NCBI GenBank assembly: GCA_943737045.1
Contig: CALSFV010000213.1
Coordinates: forward strand, 1,611,001-1,675,000
DNA: 64,000 nt
Direction of reading: 5' to 3'
From: Parapristionchus giblindavisi
Taxonomy: Eukaryota > Nematoda > Chromadorea > Rhabditida > Diplogasteridae
Shown piece by piece: positions 38,801 to 48,916 of the stretch (position 1 is the stretch's first letter; every line of letters starts with the position of its first letter). Position numbers and translations under genes: made by a program. Below the pieces are notes generated by a model. The model saw only the letters and a list, made by a program, of their open reading frames with translations. It was not told where the DNA came from and made no database searches.

Positions 38801-39997
38801 AGGAGGACTTTGTGCAATGAAAGTTTATAGAAAGTAATTGTAATCATATTTTGTGCTCAATGTTACTATTCTCAACTACATAAACGAAACTAATTTAATT
38901 ATCGCATAATTATTATAGCGATAACATATCTAAAGATAGTTATCAATATCTATTTCGATTGAGATCTATAATTAATATTTGAATGAAATCATACATCAAA
39001 AAAAGAGGATTGAATAATCGAAAAGATTAGACGTCTATGACCTTTGTCTGAATTAGTGCAATTAGAGATCACCATATACATACATCTGAAGACGTTGCAG
39101 ACTTTTAATCTTTACGAAATATACCTCATGACCTATGTGATTATATGATGTATGATACATTTTAATATACACTCTCTTATGTTCCGTTAAAACCGACGAA
39201 GAAAGGGAAAGTGGAAAATTTCCGCATTGCACAAAATCTTCTATATTTACAATGAAATTCTCTTTACAATTTCGAAGAATAGATTTTTTTATAAATTGCG
39301 TAGATATGCCATTAAATTATATATATTATTAATAACAGGTTGCGTACAAATTCGAATGTGATGGTGCCACGATTAGTGGATGATGAGGCAGAATATCTTG
39401 AAAGGTTCATATCTCTCACTCTTCCAAGCCATATTTAGCTATAAAGATAAATATATGCATAATCTAATTATTATCGGGAATATCTATTCTAACATATTCC
39501 TTTATATTTAGTATCAGCCATAGTATTTATAGTAGGTGAGATAGAATAGGTACAGTATGATTTTCATTATCAAGAAACCAATTTCCAGGACGAACTCCTT
39601 ATTTTCGTTCGCTCCTATAATCAATATGCAGAAGCGGCTGAGTAGGGCGAGTAATTCGGTGGCTCCTGAAGATAGGGAAAATGGTAATTTCCAAGAGCAA
39701 ATATCAAAATATAAGAATAATTGAAGAATCTCGCCGAAACAGTCGGAGGATATCGGGCTGTACATCACCGATAGCTAGGCAGAACACTGTTACCTCGCAG
39801 GTATATGATTGATCTTTGAACTTTGATCGTACCACTTTGATCTTTGATCTTTGAAGAATCCCGGTGAGCTGCACGTGGTAGTGGAGGAGGACGAGGATAG
39901 TGATTGGAAGAAGAGTTGGTTTCAGCTCTCTCCAAGTGATGAGGATGATGAGAAACCTGGAGATAACACAGCTGCGAAGTCGAGCAAATTTAACTGA
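32881..39997 (+). CDS. Bestrophin-family chloride channel, complete
   Basis: Thirteen exons join in phase into 453 residues: 32881-32970, 33037-33125, 33167-33301, 33581-33674, 33729-33801, 34107-34261, 34428-34525, 35307-35379, 35447-35590, 36246-36391, 39339-39404, 39743-39800 and 39857-39997. Bestrophins form pentameric Ca2+-gated anion channels. Family marks are the N-terminal LLWRWKGSIWK, the neck segment TFMLGFYVTVVVGRWW (neck positions V76, F80, F84 in bestrophin numbering), RFPTLESCVAAGYLT, YDWVPIPLVYSQVV, LYVPIMSIMQFVFFIGWLKV and NPFGRDDDDFEINWLLDRN. The N-terminus fits the family without a signal peptide. The acidic Ca2+-clasp motif has Arg at residue 301 where Glu is usual. The last exons encode an acidic, disordered cytosolic tail ending SSKFN. 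The tenth intron (2.9 kb) carries nested mobile elements. Confidence 0.95.
34765..34850 (+). repeat. Dispersed CAAATAGTTCTCATCC repeat, copy 1
   Basis: The core CAAATAGTTCTCATCCATTC, followed by GGTTCTCATTCA, recurs at 43220-43265 with one mismatch in the core. Here it lies in a bestrophin intron and is followed by an inverse GAGAACC. Confidence 0.6.
36006..36129. mobile_element. CTCTCCG/CGGAGAG MITE, copy 3
   Basis: TTAATAAAGGGCTGACCC to GTCTTTAA, with TACTCTCTCGTAGGCAAATA and GAGCGGAGAGTATCAAATTA inside. It lies in the ninth intron of the bestrophin gene. Confidence 0.7.
36586..38801. mobile_element. Outer TA-flanked inverted-repeat element in bestrophin intron
   Basis: Terminal TACTCTGGTATTT (36586) is matched by AAATACCAGAGTA (38801), with TA at both borders as in Tc1/mariner-type MITEs. 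Outside the inner insertion the arms hold repeated CTTAAAGTCTACTTAA-type motifs. Removing the inner element leaves a short element of about 200 bp. Confidence 0.8.
36621..38634. mobile_element. Inner ~2.0-kb fold-back element with TTAA flanks
   Basis: It starts GAGGCCGGATCTGAGAAAA and ends TTTTCTCAGATCCGGCCTC, flanked by TTAA (36617-36620, 38635-38638), the target preference of piggyBac-like elements. The arms are near-perfect inverted repeats of about 0.9 kb around a loop near 37506-37694. The right arm has an extra ~50-bp hairpin near 37960-38020, made of opposed copies of CCATGACCCGGGGTTCATGG. No transposase frame is present. Transcribed in the host intron, it could fold into a long double-stranded RNA. 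Confidence 0.85.
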
Positions 39998-40159
39998 CCT
40001 TACCACTTAATTACGGAAATATTACATATTTTTAAGACACATTTCCTATGAGCCGCTGAACAGCAGAGCTATATTTATCTATTTACCCTTATTTATGTTT
40101 CGTTGATACACTGTTAAAACAATGATTATTATTATTTTATTATAATCTTATCATATAGA

Positions 40160-40819
40160 CTATAACGAATGTTTGTACAATATCAAGTATAAATACACAA
40201 TTTTTGAGTATACAAATAATCGCAAAACAATAACATTGATATATGGATAATTATTTAGAAAGCGTCGAATGGTGTCGATCGATAATCCAAATTCAATCAA
40301 TGATATGAGAAGAGCCTTCGTCGCTGGTGTGAGATTACTGAAATCAGATTATACAGAGATATGCCTTTCTTAATCGGCTTTATGGCCTCTTATCCGGGCC
40401 GAATTAATAGTCAGATAAATCTGATATGTGCAATAATGTTACTTCAAGATAATTGATATTTTTCGCTCTTGCAACGTTCCCTCACATCCTCACACCATTT
40501 TATATTCTCGTCGGAAAGCTAGCAATGCGAGAGATAATAAAGGTTGAAATAGTTGCAGTGATGAGCGGTTTTCTCAATCACCAAAGGTTCATAATACTGC
40601 GTTTCTCTTATGTACCACGAGAGAATTTAGTTAGAGAGGATATTTTAAAGGGCATGATACACATCGTTAATCGGCTTTACGGATAAATTAATCGTCGAGC
40701 AATTCTGGGATGTGCATAAATAGCTCAAAGAGGATGGGGATATGGCCAGGGTCGAATGGGATGCATCTCTTCCTATAGTTGTATAGTAGACGAGAGATTT
40801 TGATGTGCTCATTAGGAGT
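40160..40819 (-). pseudogene. Coding-like traces, unrecognised
   Basis: Two minus-strand stretches look coding. One runs 40819-40688 and reads NEHIKISRLLYNYRKRCIPF, then DPGHIPILFELFMHIPELLD, before TAA. The other follows an acceptor (CTGATTTCAG) at 40337 and reads LTPATKALLISLIEFGLSID with TIRRFLN behind it, to a stop at 40160. They do not join with continuous phase and I find no start exon. The second resembles a helix-turn-helix-like segment only superficially. A decayed gene is the simplest reading. Confidence 0.25.
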
Positions 40820-41619
40820 GTTTTAGTCTCGATCGTGAGTGCACATCGCATAATAATACATGCGGTAATGTACATAGCAGCTGATTAGGGTCAAGGGTCA
40901 TAACGACTATAGTAAAGATTTCTTTCAGTAGACTCGTCTCATGTAAATGCTACTCATTTGGATGAAATTTTGCAAGCACGGGCTTCGTCTAGAGCAGCTT
41001 AACAATTATTTACTGCGTGTTTATCGGCGTTCATCAATTTTCTCGATGAATAACAAAGCCACCAATGAACATATTATATTTAGCATATATTCGCTGCATC
41101 TTCAAAAAATACGTCAGATTAAAATGATCAAAATTAGCAAAACCGATTTTTTACCAGTTGTGTCATAATAATATGCATTGCAATCCTAGGCCCCAAAGCT
41201 GTTGTTTTAGCGGTATTTTCTAAAGTAAAGCACATTTTGTTTACCCCATACGGTTTGTTTAATTGAGCAGCGAAAGTATACAATTTAATTTATATTTACG
41301 GTGGTAGCAGTAGTGCTATGCTTTACACTTACTAATAGCAACTTTTGAAAGTTCTTTCATACTAAATCGACCATGGTGATGATCTCCATATAGATCACCC
41401 CTTGTAGTTTCATATCCTTTATACGTCATTCCCTAGTTATTGTGAAATGTAATACCGTAGCTATCAAGCCTTAAATATAATAGGTTTTGCAGGTCTGACG
41501 ACAGCAGACTACGATGACAAAACAGTACAATTAAAGGCTCAATGAAAGACTAAGAAGTCTGCACTACAGTGCATTTTTCTGTCCTAGCAAACTATATTGG
41601 ACTTGAATTTTATAAATAA

Positions 41620-42194
41620 TTATTGCGACTGACCATCTCCCGCATATCGTTTGTCCTTCTCGAACATTCGTCGGATAACATCAAATGCACTGGGAAATCC
41701 GTAGTCTGGACGAATGACCATTGAGAGATCATTCAATCTGCAATATCGATCTCTAAATTATTTTTTAATGAAAAATAACACTTCGAAATTGCTACGGGTT
41801 CACTATTTTTGTTCTTTCTTTCTTTCGAGCAGGAAATATTAAGTTTTTCAATATTTGGTATCTCTATGAGTTTCATTGGTAATTTCAAAGTTTGAAATAT
41901 AATGCATTCAGTTACGTTTTTCTATCTCTCGTCGGCATCCTCAACGATTCATCATCCGCATACTGATTGAGTTCACTGAAAACACTGATTTTGTAAACAA
42001 CCGTAACCTACCGTACTCTACCATACTCTATCCTATTTTAGCATTGATCAATATTGTTTAGTAATTATTTTCATAGTTGTTATTAAACGCGATAATAATT
42101 AGTAATATGATGAGTAATCTTAACCCTACCTTGTGAAGGGAAATGCTGTAGAAACTGCAATCAGCAAGAAGACAAGAGCCACTGTCGATTCCAT
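41620..42194 (-). CDS. Small secreted peptide precursor (80 aa), three exons
   Basis: Exons in coding order 42194-42130, 41975-41916 and 41737-41620 join in phase (2 then 2) into an 80-residue protein; the exons are too short to stand out individually. It starts MESTVALVFLLIAVSTAFPF, a clear signal peptide, followed by an acidic hydrophilic middle (ELNQYADDESLRM), a segment LSMVIRPDYGFPSAFDVIRR and a C-terminal KDKR dibasic site before YAGDGQSQ. Size, signal peptide and basic sites suit a neuropeptide-like or other secreted peptide precursor, but there is no Gly-amide donor immediately before the basic sites and I recognise no named family. Acceptors are TTTTCAG and TATTGCAG. Confidence 0.72.
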
Positions 42195-42309
42195 ATTCTA
42201 AGACAAGAGTAGAATGAATGACTGAAATTGTGTTGATGAAGTCTAATATAATCTGGCTCCGCCCCTTTTTGAAATAGGCGGAGCTTCATGATGCCAAGGA
42301 AAGATGAGT

Positions 42310-42412
42310 GAAGGATATCCTATGCTAATTTGACTCTCCGTTGTGGCCACACTATCTCGACGACAATGAAAGTGGAAGAGTGCATAGTTTCAAATTATCT
42401 TGAGGCATGGAT
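42310..42412. mobile_element. CTCTCCG/CGGAGAG MITE, copy 4
   Basis: GATATCCTATGCTAATTTGA and CTCTCCGTTGTGGCCACACT open the element, which ends TTTCAAATTATCTTGAGGCA. The right CGGAGAG is mutated. Confidence 0.55.
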
Positions 42413-43281
42413 ATAGCATCGGTCTCAGTAGAAATGACTAACCCCATGGCACTGATCTGATCAAAAGTAATGATGGGCAAAAAAACTGAACAATTTTCGT
42501 AGACTATCTGACCTCTTCTTCCTTTTCGTGACTTTTGAGCAAAAAGTCAGGGATGAGACGACTGCACAAGGAACTGAAATGACTCCAGTTACAATTAATC
42601 CTTTCTCAAGGTGCAAGGACAATGCTATTTCTGGCAATGTACAATCAGGGAACCCGATGAGGAGAGATGAGTGACCACTTAGGTCTTACGTGGCAGTTGG
42701 ATTGTCCTACTGATGACTGGCTAGTCGCCTTTTCCTACGTCACAACTGAATCACCATCATGTGGGATACAATTTATAGTATTCCTCTATACAAAATTTCC
42801 TTCGCAATATTCCTCCACCCAAGCCCCTTCACGTGTACCATACGAATTCACACGCATATCTCTCCACTAGATTACGGTTCGTTGTTTTTCCGGATGTGTT
42901 ACACTAATTCGATTGCTTTCTAGTTAAATTACCAAATCTTTGATCTATAATTCTCCTTGGTTCCACATGAGGTGATGAATTCACTGGGAAATAGTCATGG
43001 GCGATACACCATGTTTCCTATGATATCTCTTTGACAAAGAAAGAGAGTAAAATGAAAAGTACAAATTCAGCTTTGAATTTTTACCTAAATTCAAAAATGT
43101 GAACGCTCGTTAAGGATGATTATTAACAGGGTGGTACTTCGGACAAGAAACGTTGAATGAGATCCAACTGGAAGAGAACTATTTGCATATGAGAGACAAG
43201 AGCTAATAAATAGACAAAGTGTACAAATAGTTCTCATCCAATCGGTTCTCATTCAACGGTTCTCATCTTAGACCAAGTGCG

Positions 43282-43381
43282 ATTAACACTCCTCTCTGGC
43301 AACGCTCTCTCGTAGGCAAACAAAGCGAGAGAGCATTGTCAGAGCGGAGAGTTTCAAGTTAGCTCAGGGCGTGCCATTAAC
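43282..43381. mobile_element. CTCTCCG/CGGAGAG MITE, copy 5
   Basis: The best-preserved centre: GCTCTCTCGTAGGCAAACA and AAGCGAGAGAGCATTGTCAG, followed by AGCGGAGAGTTTCAAGTTAG and CTCAGGGCG. Confidence 0.7.
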
Positions 43382-44575
43382 AGTAGTGATGATTGTGTGT
43401 AGATCTCTCAGTAGTTCACGAGGTTTAATCACAACTATAACGGTCACAGTTATCCGTAATTTCAACATGGAAGGAAACCCTGTAAATCGCAGAGTAGGTA
43501 GTGCCAAAGTGTTTCTGCGAAAGTGTTAAGATGCATAGAAACATAAAATGCTATTGCGCGTGAGTTGTTTGACTCATCACAAGGATATAAAGCGTAACCA
43601 CTGTTTCTGAGTTCAACATCGATAGAAGCCTCTCTGTGTCCTAGACGGTGTTTTACTTCTTTAAGCAAGAGTGTATAATATAAGCATAAAATAATTATGA
43701 AAGTATGTTGTTTGACTCATGTACCACGGTTCAACTAGATATGAAATCCCACACAGTCTAGATGAATGTGTGACCTACCATGGTGTAGACATATGTCATT
43801 CATCTCCGGATATTTTACTTCAGGTTCGATACACTGGCATGAAATGTATCTTTTGGCAATTGATAAGGGAAGGGTACTTCGCCGTCTGCGGGTACTTTTT
43901 TGGTACTTCACTTTTTTGGATTTTGGCTTTCCAAGGACTATAAATTGATCTTAAATCAATAAGGAAAGAGCAACTGCATGCAAATTGCCATGGCGGGGAT
44001 ACCTAAAATTTTATTCAACATCCTGTTCCCGACTGCGCCAAGAAGGGATTAGAAACGCATGGTCGAGATGCGGTATCTTTGCCATTGCATTTTCTGTGCA
44101 ATTGCACTTTCTTTAAAAAAATTTACCAAGTTCGAATGGGATAAATATTATATAAGAATAAGATGGAACTTTCTGGAAGTGATCACTACAAAATGGCTAC
44201 GCAAACGTTAAATGCCTATATGAAGGAATGTTCTTGAATGCGTGTGTGTTAATGGATTTGTTTACTATGCTTCATGATGACAAATTCATGATGAACATAA
44301 ATACGAGCCATGAAGAAAATGGAACTATTCTAGAAAACGCTTATTTATCACTCAAGAAGAGTGATAATAATTAATAGCGATATTTTGATGTCTAGCATAC
44401 TGATCGTGAAAAAAACGTGTGAGCTTAGGATTTCGTGATTTTAATATGCCCATTCCAGTAAACAGATATTCGATTCATTTTGGATATCGAAATCTAGACT
44501 TATCGAGGGAAGTATCGCTCACCATCTAGAATGATGCTGATAGAAATAGAAACTTTCCTTCCAGTGCCATAACGT

Positions 44576-44675
44576 TAAAAGCACAGCTATATAATTTAAC
44601 TCTCTGTCCTCTCGTGGGCAGAGAAAGCGAGAGGCCATTACCAGAGCGGAGTGTTTCAGATTAGCTCTGCCCTTA
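44576..44675. mobile_element. CTCTCCG/CGGAGAG MITE, copy 6
   Basis: GTTAAAAGCACAGC to CTCTGCCCTTAAAG, with TCCTCTCGTGGGCAGAGAAA and CCAGAGCGGAGTGTTTCAGA inside. Confidence 0.65.
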
Positions 44676-45666
44676 AAGCTGGATTTAAATGTCGTTCCAT
44701 TGCCTCTCTTTCGTAAAGACCTATAATATGTCCTCTATATATGGGCGAAGCCACCCAATTTGAGTGATGAGGCGTAGGCGATAGATTTAATGGATGTGAC
44801 CAGACAAATGTGTTATAAATGAATAAAATGAAATGACCAGACATGTTAGTCATAGGAACAATTCACTTTCAAGTGAAACACAAACTAAATCAAACTAAAA
44901 TCAAACTGAATAATCACTTACAAGCTTAAATATTTCATTCACAAGCTTCCATAACAGAAGAATATTCTTCAAAATTGTAGTAAGAACTTATGAAAATTAA
45001 GATTTAATAAGTAAAATGAATTTTTGAGCCAGTAGCTAGTAATAAGGGTGATTAAGTTTAATTATAAATTAAATTATAATTATAATTTTTAAATTTTAAA
45101 ATTTTAAATTCACTCATCACTTGAACATGAGCAAAGGGCGTATTTCATGGCTTCCTCTTCTCTATTTTATCACATTCGACGGAATTGCTAATGAATTACG
45201 TGATGAAGAAACATCGGCAAATATTGGTCTCATATCATTGAGTATGAAGGAGTATGAAGCTAATTTGAAAAAAAAGTACCTTGTAAAACAGTACTTTGTT
45301 ACGTCATTGTGGCTCTATGTAAATCTATGAGCAGAATGTAAACATAGTCTAAAAATACGCGTATTAAATAGTTCCAGTGCGACTTCAAAAATTAACTCAA
45401 TAGAATAATGAACTACTGTAAACAGTTAGACTAACTAGTTCACTGAAAATAAGGCAGGACGGAATCAACTTTCGGACTGAAGCACAAATGTGTTGCACTG
45501 ACTCAGTAACAATGTGTAGAACAATGAATTGCGCAACAAATGACATAAAATTTGAGGAGCATGACATCATTTGACTTCCATTTCCCTGTAATTTCTGCAT
45601 GTGGAATCTTTAAAATTAAAAAAAAACTTTGAGCATTTGAGTCGACGGTGAAACAGTGTTCCTTCA

Positions 45667-46040
45667 TTAAAGAAGGGGACCCACGAGATTTGGAGTGCAC
45701 TATTGACAAGAAGAGCATGGGGCATAGGAAGTGGCATTATGTTCTCTATTAGATATGAGCGAATCGGTGTATAGAGCGTGTAGCTCAGTGGTTAGTGGTT
45801 AGCGCTAGTAACCGCGCTACGTGGGTTCGATTCTCGTTTGCAATTTTCTTTATATGCATCCTTCAAATTCGAAAACTCGCGCCTTTCCCTGGGGGATCAA
45901 TGAACTTTATGCTCGGATTACGATATTCCTGTTCACCTAAAATTTTAGAGAAAATTGTTTTTGCATACAGGGAGATGTGATCTACAGTTCTGCCTGGCCA
46001 GTTTAATCACGAAAAAACTCGTGGGTCCCCTTCTTTAAGA
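45667..46040 (+). mobile_element. tRNA-bearing MITE with intact terminal inverted repeats
   Basis: The left end TTAAAGAAGGGGACCCACGA is the reverse complement of the right end TCGTGGGTCCCCTTCTTTAA but for one extra base. Inside is a tRNA-like part: A box TAGCTCAGTGG (45781-45791), a 5-bp anticodon-like stem AGCGC/GCGCT, and B box GGTTCGATTC (45824-45833). Acceptor-stem pairing is lost and the T-stem is weak, so it is not a normal tRNA gene. A second, older copy is nested in the hAT element at 18375-18753. The combination of DNA-transposon-like termini with a tRNA promoter is unusual. Confidence 0.8.
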
Positions 46041-46485
46041 ACTTTCGAGATGAGTAGACAGAATAGTATAATTAGTTGCACTTGAAATCTGCCATTAAAC
46101 AATTACGTATTTATGAACCCGAGCTTATTTTACTTACAATTATATTTTTTACAATATAAAAAATATGTTAAAAATAGATTAATAAGGGTGTTTCGGTCGC
46201 TATGTCTATGTATGTTAGTATTATGGATCATGGTCAGCCAAAACAAGCTATATAAAGAATCGGTTTATTCTGCACAATGTTGTCCTGAAAACAAAACGCG
46301 TCATGTGGTTTCATGTTATGATATTAAAGAAATGGTGGCCAAACCTGCTTTGCGTGACAAAAGAAATATATAAATATAACGTCAAAAATAAATACACGGA
46401 CTGTGAAAATAACTAACGCTCTGGTAAAAAGTTGCCACAGTGTCAAGTTGCATTTTATAGATTCTCTCGTTTATCATTTATTTCT

Positions 46486-46575
46486 AAGACACGCTCGAGC
46501 TAATATTACTCGCCCCTTTGACAATACTGCCTCGCGCGGAGAGTTTAAAAATTAGCTTTGAGTGTGCATTTTATT
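46486..46575. mobile_element. CTCTCCG/CGGAGAG MITE, copy 7 (diverged)
   Basis: CACGCTCGAGCTAATATTAC opens it and GCGCGGAGAGTTTAAAAATT, then AGCTTTGAGTGTG, closes it. The left CTCTCCG is lost. Confidence 0.5.
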
Positions 46576-47033
46576 GAATTCCGAAATCCTCAGCACTTCT
46601 AATCTGAGAGTGTAATGCTATTATACTTACGATTTATCTGATGATTTATTGGGACTATGTCATGATTAAACTTTTGTACATACCTAGGTCGATTAGTGTT
46701 AATACAAATTAACATGTGAACGCATTAGAGAAATTGGGATGCCTTTTACACTAGATGAAAGGCAGAAAAAAAGGACCGAAGATCAGTGCAGATTATTTCG
46801 TTGTAATGTTGCATCGAGAACGATAACTAAATTAATGTTAATTAAAAATACAAATATACATAGGTTTACTGACGAATGGTATGAAAATAAAATTACTAAT
46901 GTGTTTGTTTCTTTATTTTTTCGTTTCTTTGTTTCATAAATAATAAATGTGTTGATAATGTAATGCTTCTACGGCTGTAGTGAATCACTTGTTAGTACTC
47001 GGTTTATTTCAACACCAAAAGTGTACTTACTCA

Positions 47034-47298
47034 GGTGTTTGAATCCTTGCATGATCCAAGTAAAATCCGTGCAATTAATGGCATGATCATGCATGGAAAA
47101 TACTCAAATCAGGCATGGATTATCCGTGATCATGCATGTATTCTGTCCTTCCATGCATGATCACGGAAAAGTCGTGCATGATCAGGGAAGATCCATGCAT
47201 GATCACGAACGATGGATATTCCATGCATGATCATACATGGAATGTCGAATCATGCATGATTATACTTGTATTCGTGATCATGCAAGGATTTCAACACC
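47034..47298. mobile_element. MITE built of CATGCATGATCA palindromes
   Basis: Ends GGTGTTTGAATCCTTGCATG and CATGCAAGGATTTCAACACC form terminal inverted repeats. Between them the near-palindrome CATGCATGATCA or its variants occurs about eight times (around 47078, 47126, 47152, 47175, 47193, 47222, 47251, 47277), so many alternative hairpins are possible. There is no coding capacity. Confidence 0.8.
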
Positions 47299-48144
47299 AG
47301 GGGTCCGTGCAATCTATCGAACTTCGCGAGAAACTTCGAAGGAAAGATCGCACCAAACTTGCGAAGAAAGATGCGATCTTTTCTTCGAACTTTCAACTCC
47401 CCCCTATACCGTCAATGGGGCTTATATAGTAGTATTAGAGAGTTCGGCGTACCCCAGACGGGTTTGGGGTACAAATAAACTACCGGACGTTAGGCGGAAC
47501 TCAGCCGGTTCAAACAGATTCCAAGTTAACTCATTAGTGAAGCCACCATAATCTACCGTAATCCACCTACCGTAACCTACAGTAACCCAGTCCATTGGGT
47601 CAGATTGGTTGCGTTAGGTCAAATTTAGTAATTATCGCGGGAATAAGCACTGTGTTCAGGAATATGACTATGGCCTATCGTAAACTACCGTAACCCAGTT
47701 CGTAGTGTCAGATTAAGTGCGATGTGTCATTCTTTTCGGACCTCATAAATCGCCAGTTTGAACGTACTACTACAATGTAGCATATACTTTAGCCAATTTC
47801 GTTTTGCCAATTTACAAATTTATATATTATTTTCATTATTATTTGCATATTTCGGAACAACGACGGTGTGGTCAAATATATTTATGCAAGCTATTTATAA
47901 ACAATTTTAAAACTTTAAAATAGTGAAACATGGAATTTAAAGGCTTTTCTTTCATAAATTGATATAAAAATTGATATAAAAAATATTTGCAATGAAAAAA
48001 GTAAATAACGGATAAAACAAAATATAGCATATATCTAAAATACAATTTGTACAAATCAAGAATAAAATGGTGGTTGTGAGGATGTGGATGAAATGAAGTA
48101 TACGGTAAACACACGAAGATTAACACTGACCACCAGCACATCGA

Positions 48145-48916
48145 TTAGGACATCGTACAGTAACGTTGACGTACGCTCGACTGTAAAGACCAAAGATCAA
48201 AACTCGTAAATGTGAATGAAACATAACGATCATTCTTTGAGCCGAATTTTTGTTCTTACTACTACGTAAGACACTCTAAGGTAAGAAATATCATTTACTA
48301 CTAATCGATAAATTGATCATATTCAAACAACAATTTCGTATACCGTACCTCACACGAATACAGTCCTCTTCTGCACACCATCCATGGAACTGCCTGTCGA
48401 ACATGCTCTTCTGGTCTGCAATGAAAATAATGATTACACTATATCCAAATGCTTTCCGCTGTGACAACACAAATTCATAAACAATTGTTCAGCTCCTAGT
48501 TCACGATCAAAAGTATGAGCTAACACACGTGGTACCTTTTTTATCTAGTCAATACAAGGACTAATTCTGTATACAAAAGTATCTCTCTATGACATTTTAC
48601 CGCAACCTAATCACATTCCACACAACAGACCACTACCGTAACCACTCACTGTACAACCTGTGACCGTAACCCAATCTACCGTACCTACGTACCGTACCGT
48701 AATCTACAATCAATCCACTGTACTACCGTAACCCAATCTACCGTACCTACGTACCGTACCGTAATCTACAATCAATCCACTGTAACCCAATCTCTTCCTC
48801 CTACCGTATCCCAAACTGTAGCTGCTCCTTCATCTCCTTGACCACGTCGCCGATGTTCCGTGAGCTGTCCACGGTCAGCCGCGAATCCAGCGTGTTGCTC
48901 CGTAAGGACGAGTATC
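48145..48916 (-). CDS. 3'-terminal exons of an unrecognised gene
   Basis: Exons 48916-48805, 48415-48349 and 48180-48145 join in phase with standard splice sites. They encode a hydrophilic part (SNTLDSRLTVDSSRNIGDVV, then KEMKEQLQFGIR), then PEEHVRQAVPWMVCRRGLYS and a Cys-containing end CTMS before TAA. The first exon needs a preceding exon ending in phase 1. The nearest upstream coding piece, the PP2A relic, ends in phase 0 and does not fit. An alternative frame through the last two exons is also open (ending CPNRCAGGQC). I recognise no family; it may be the tail of a gene whose upstream exons I missed, or a relic. Confidence 0.4.
48663..48783 (+). repeat. 62-bp tandem duplication
   Basis: Two almost identical 62-bp units starting at 48663 and 48725, each with ACCGTAACCCAATCTACCGT and TCTACAATCAATCCACTGTA. 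The second splits off just before the coding exon ending at 48805. Confidence 0.92.

Larger units (their letters stand above)
42195..45666. other. Gene-poor stretch with MITE copies
   Basis: No exon chain is supported. It holds three CTCTCCG/CGGAGAG MITEs and the second CAAATAGTTCTCATCC repeat (43220-43265). Open frames here show no recognisable motif or consistent splice sites. Confidence 0.5.
46041..48144. other. No gene recognised; repeats
   Basis: Contains MITE copies (46486-46575, 47034-47298), a TTCGAA-rich patch near 47315-47395 and scattered ACCGTAACC motifs near 47550-47700. Open frames at 46113-46373 and 46739-46939 have no recognised motif. Confidence 0.45.

Noticed and set aside
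39514..40006. Two minus-strand open frames at the bestrophin 3' end
   Set aside because: They are antisense to bestrophin exons 12-13 and the flanking intron; the plus-strand exons have correct phase and splice sites.
43462..43668. 68-codon minus-strand open frame
   Set aside because: It starts with TTG and not ATG, and has no signal peptide, splice context or recognised motif.
45121..45330. 69-codon plus-strand open frame with a hydrophobic start
   Set aside because: Begins at TTG; the hydrophobic part is short and no downstream exon or motif supports it.
45774..45845. Functional tRNA gene
   Set aside because: A and B boxes are present, but the acceptor stem does not pair, the T-stem depends on G-U pairs and the anticodon loop would have 8 bases. 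It lies inside a MITE.
46113..46373. 86-codon plus-strand open frame
   Set aside because: Has a hydrophobic stretch and four cysteines but no recognised family, and sits in repeat-rich DNA.
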